Position numbers and translations under genes: made by a program. Positions 63,501 through 64,000 of a DNA stretch of 64,000 nt are shown here, one piece after another. Position 1 is the first letter of the stretch; each line of letters begins with the position of its first letter. Origin of the DNA: Echinimonas agarilytica (lineage in GTDB: Bacteria > Pseudomonadota > Gammaproteobacteria > Enterobacterales > Neiellaceae). The notes beneath the pieces were generated by a model. The model was not told where the DNA came from. It did not search any database and saw only the letters and a list, made by a program, of their open reading frames with translations. Location of the stretch: the NCBI RefSeq assembly GCF_023703465.1, contig NZ_JAMQGP010000003.1, positions 434,001 to 498,000 of the forward strand, read 5' to 3'.

Positions 63501-64000
63501 TTGAGTTGCGGTCGGAGCCCACACCGAAAATACCGTGCTCGCTGCTGAAATCATTGAGCCGAGTTCAGCTTCGTCTGCGTCATTGTCTCCGGATGTGTAG
63601 AGTGCATCCAGCGCCAATGGTATTTGCACTTTTGTGGCGGCTAACAGCTTGTTTTCATCGTTCATCGCAACGACTATTAACTGAGTTTTTAGCGCTGCTT
63701 TGAGTTCTTCGTTTGTTGCATTGTGGGTCAATGCAGCAATGTCTTTTAAATGATTTGGGGCGTTGTCCTCTGCCGTGGCTGAACTGAGTTCAATGCTGTT
63801 GTAGGTGCCGACGACTTCACCGCCTTCGAGTGCAATGTCGCCTGCTGATGAAGCTAGTAACATAATTTGAGTGGCTGTCTCAGGAGCATTCCAACGAAGC
63901 GTATTGGCATCGGTCATGTGCGCAGAAGCACCAGCAATAGCAACTGGAGGGGTCTCTATAGGACTGTAATGAATGTCGCTGAAACCTTGAAATGTGAATA
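60570..64000 (-). CDS. pulA: Pullulanase-type alpha-1,6-glucosidase, 5' end missing
   Basis: The visible part is more than 1,140 residues and stays open to the right edge, so the signal peptide and start are outside the window (Met at 63917 is internal). A CBM48-like region ([19 protein letters not shown]) precedes the GH13 barrel: [17 protein letters not shown] (pullulanase mark), [15 protein letters not shown] (nucleophile Asp), YGEGWNYG (acid/base Glu) and [10 protein letters not shown]. Two CBM-like repeats end the protein ([22 protein letters not shown]). It debranches starch or glycogen, feeding MalEFGK. Confidence 0.95.
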   Translation of the reverse strand, partial: FTFQGFSDIHYSPIETPPVAIAGASAHMTDANTLRWNAPETATQIMLLASSAGDIALEGGEVVGTYNSIELSSATAEDNAPNHLKDIAALTHNATNEELKAALKTQLIVVAMNDENKLLAATKVQIPLALDALYTSGDNDADEAELGSMISAASTVFSVWAPTATQVNVLAFDADKNALSGSPFALTEDPDTGIWSADTDVPEFSYYQYEVSVYHPTTGKMETLITTDPYSLSLSMNSVYSQVVDLEHTNLKPAGWDNHSVPLTAPQDIVIYESHIRDFSAFDATVSAENRGKYLAFTETNSTSMQHIKELRDAGLTHFHLMPAFDIATINEDPEQRVDISDTVGKLCGLNSNASVCSEDSDTTLISLLEACDSSTQCAETIVDDIRGLDSFNWGYDPYHYGAPEGSYASDAEGTTRIVEFREMVQSLHEQDLNVVMDVVYNHTNASGINEKSVLDKVVPGYYHRLNVDTGSVEQSTCCDNTATEHRMMAKLMTDTLVIWAEQYKIDSFRFDLMGHQPLEAMKESLEAVHEVSPHNYFYGEGWNYGEVENDTRFVQATQLNLNGTGIGSFSDRLRDAVRGGGPFDSGDGIRQSQGLGNGLYTLPNNLNTADDAEKTQWLKQADIARVELSGNLAEFVLVDRNGTAKRGKDVDYNGQPAGYTANPTEVQSYVSKHDNQTLWDNNQYKLPTGLSAFDRARMQNLSLSFPLLGQGIPFIHMGADLLRSKSMERDSYDSGDWFNTVDFDGMSNNWDKGLPRDDKDGSNYDLIKTIIADTSTVASTTEIGLTTDVFREYLAIRSGSKLFGLGTGEAVMARVDYHNTGSDQIAGLIVQSIDDGVNAGADLDPNYDAIVVIYNLDSAEHTVDVPANSELHPIQQASADADIRTIDVSAGQATVPAFTTAVIVVPQNSVQGAGIPVSAKDMGDIAPFGDTKVYIRGDMNGWDPVNEATFTGNGIYQSTIALEAGDYAFKFADATWGDVNYDFSGIEQGSDSLALSDKDGNILVTIANAGLYTFNVDASDTSQLKLNVEASADTPTFGDTAVYMRGSFDSGWAALEDYKFTYQGLGIYNLTAALTAGDVNFKIADDAWGDVNYGQDDGVVTVDTPMTLEFNKGDVQFNVPTDGNYTLTFDALNLSLTLSEQ

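Overview
The window reads as chromosome of a marine-type gammaproteobacterium, most like an alteromonad or Shewanella relative. This is inferred from moderate GC, the conserved order yceF / yceD-rpmF-plsX-fabHDG-acpP-fabF-pabC-mltG-tmk-holB ... nagZ-ycfP-ndh, the yejK / yejL-yejM divergent block, pyrB-pyrI, dnaX-ybaB and a proL-type tRNA-Pro(GGG). The genus cannot be fixed from sequence alone. No phage, insertion sequence, CRISPR array or rRNA was seen.

Layout. 0-2 kb: the 3' part of a DUF885 metallohydrolase and a DksA/TraR-type zinc-finger protein, convergent and overlapping. 2.3-4.6 kb: an hvfABC/bufferin-type RiPP operon, with a secreted precursor made of a 16-residue repeat carrying twelve EGKCG motifs, a DUF692 (MNIO) enzyme, a DUF2063 partner, and then a 40-residue membrane ORF. 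4.8-8.5 kb: apt, dnaX (with a well-placed A7 slip site), ybaB, tRNA-Pro. 8.6-11.8 kb: yejM-yejL and divergent yejK. 12.2-17.2 kb: malE-malF-malG-malK, preceded by two LacI-type operator candidates. 17.6-26 kb: a GGDEF protein, a double PTPS/QueD-like protein overlapping an M23 protein, a pepsin-family protease, an M61 peptidase, hinT, an Mpo1-like membrane protein under a candidate Fur box, and yceF. 26-40 kb: the large lipid, peptidoglycan and replication housekeeping run ending in ndh. 40-45.3 kb: ybjQ-like, a small secreted protein, a ceramidase-fold membrane protein, udk, an Na+/H+ antiporter, pyrI, pyrB.

45.4-55 kb is accessory carbohydrate territory: a CadC-type membrane regulator, a DUF1593 protein, a GH43, a Kelch lipoprotein, a small lipoprotein with a starch-binding-like module, an OmpW porin and a second GH43. 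55.2-64 kb: add, DUF805, a two-component system downstream of two tandem spondin-domain exported proteins, and the 3' portion of a pullulanase whose N-terminus lies past the right edge.

How the genes work together. Pullulanase debranches alpha-glucans outside the cell or at its surface, and MalEFGK imports the maltodextrins. The two GH43 enzymes point to arabinan or xylan side-chain hydrolysis, though no TonB receptor for them is in the window. The MNIO operon is the least ordinary system: it probably makes an exported, cysteine-modified, copper-binding peptide. The best candidates for unusual biology are that operon, the pepsin homologue, the spondin plus two-component group, and the PTPS-M23 pair.
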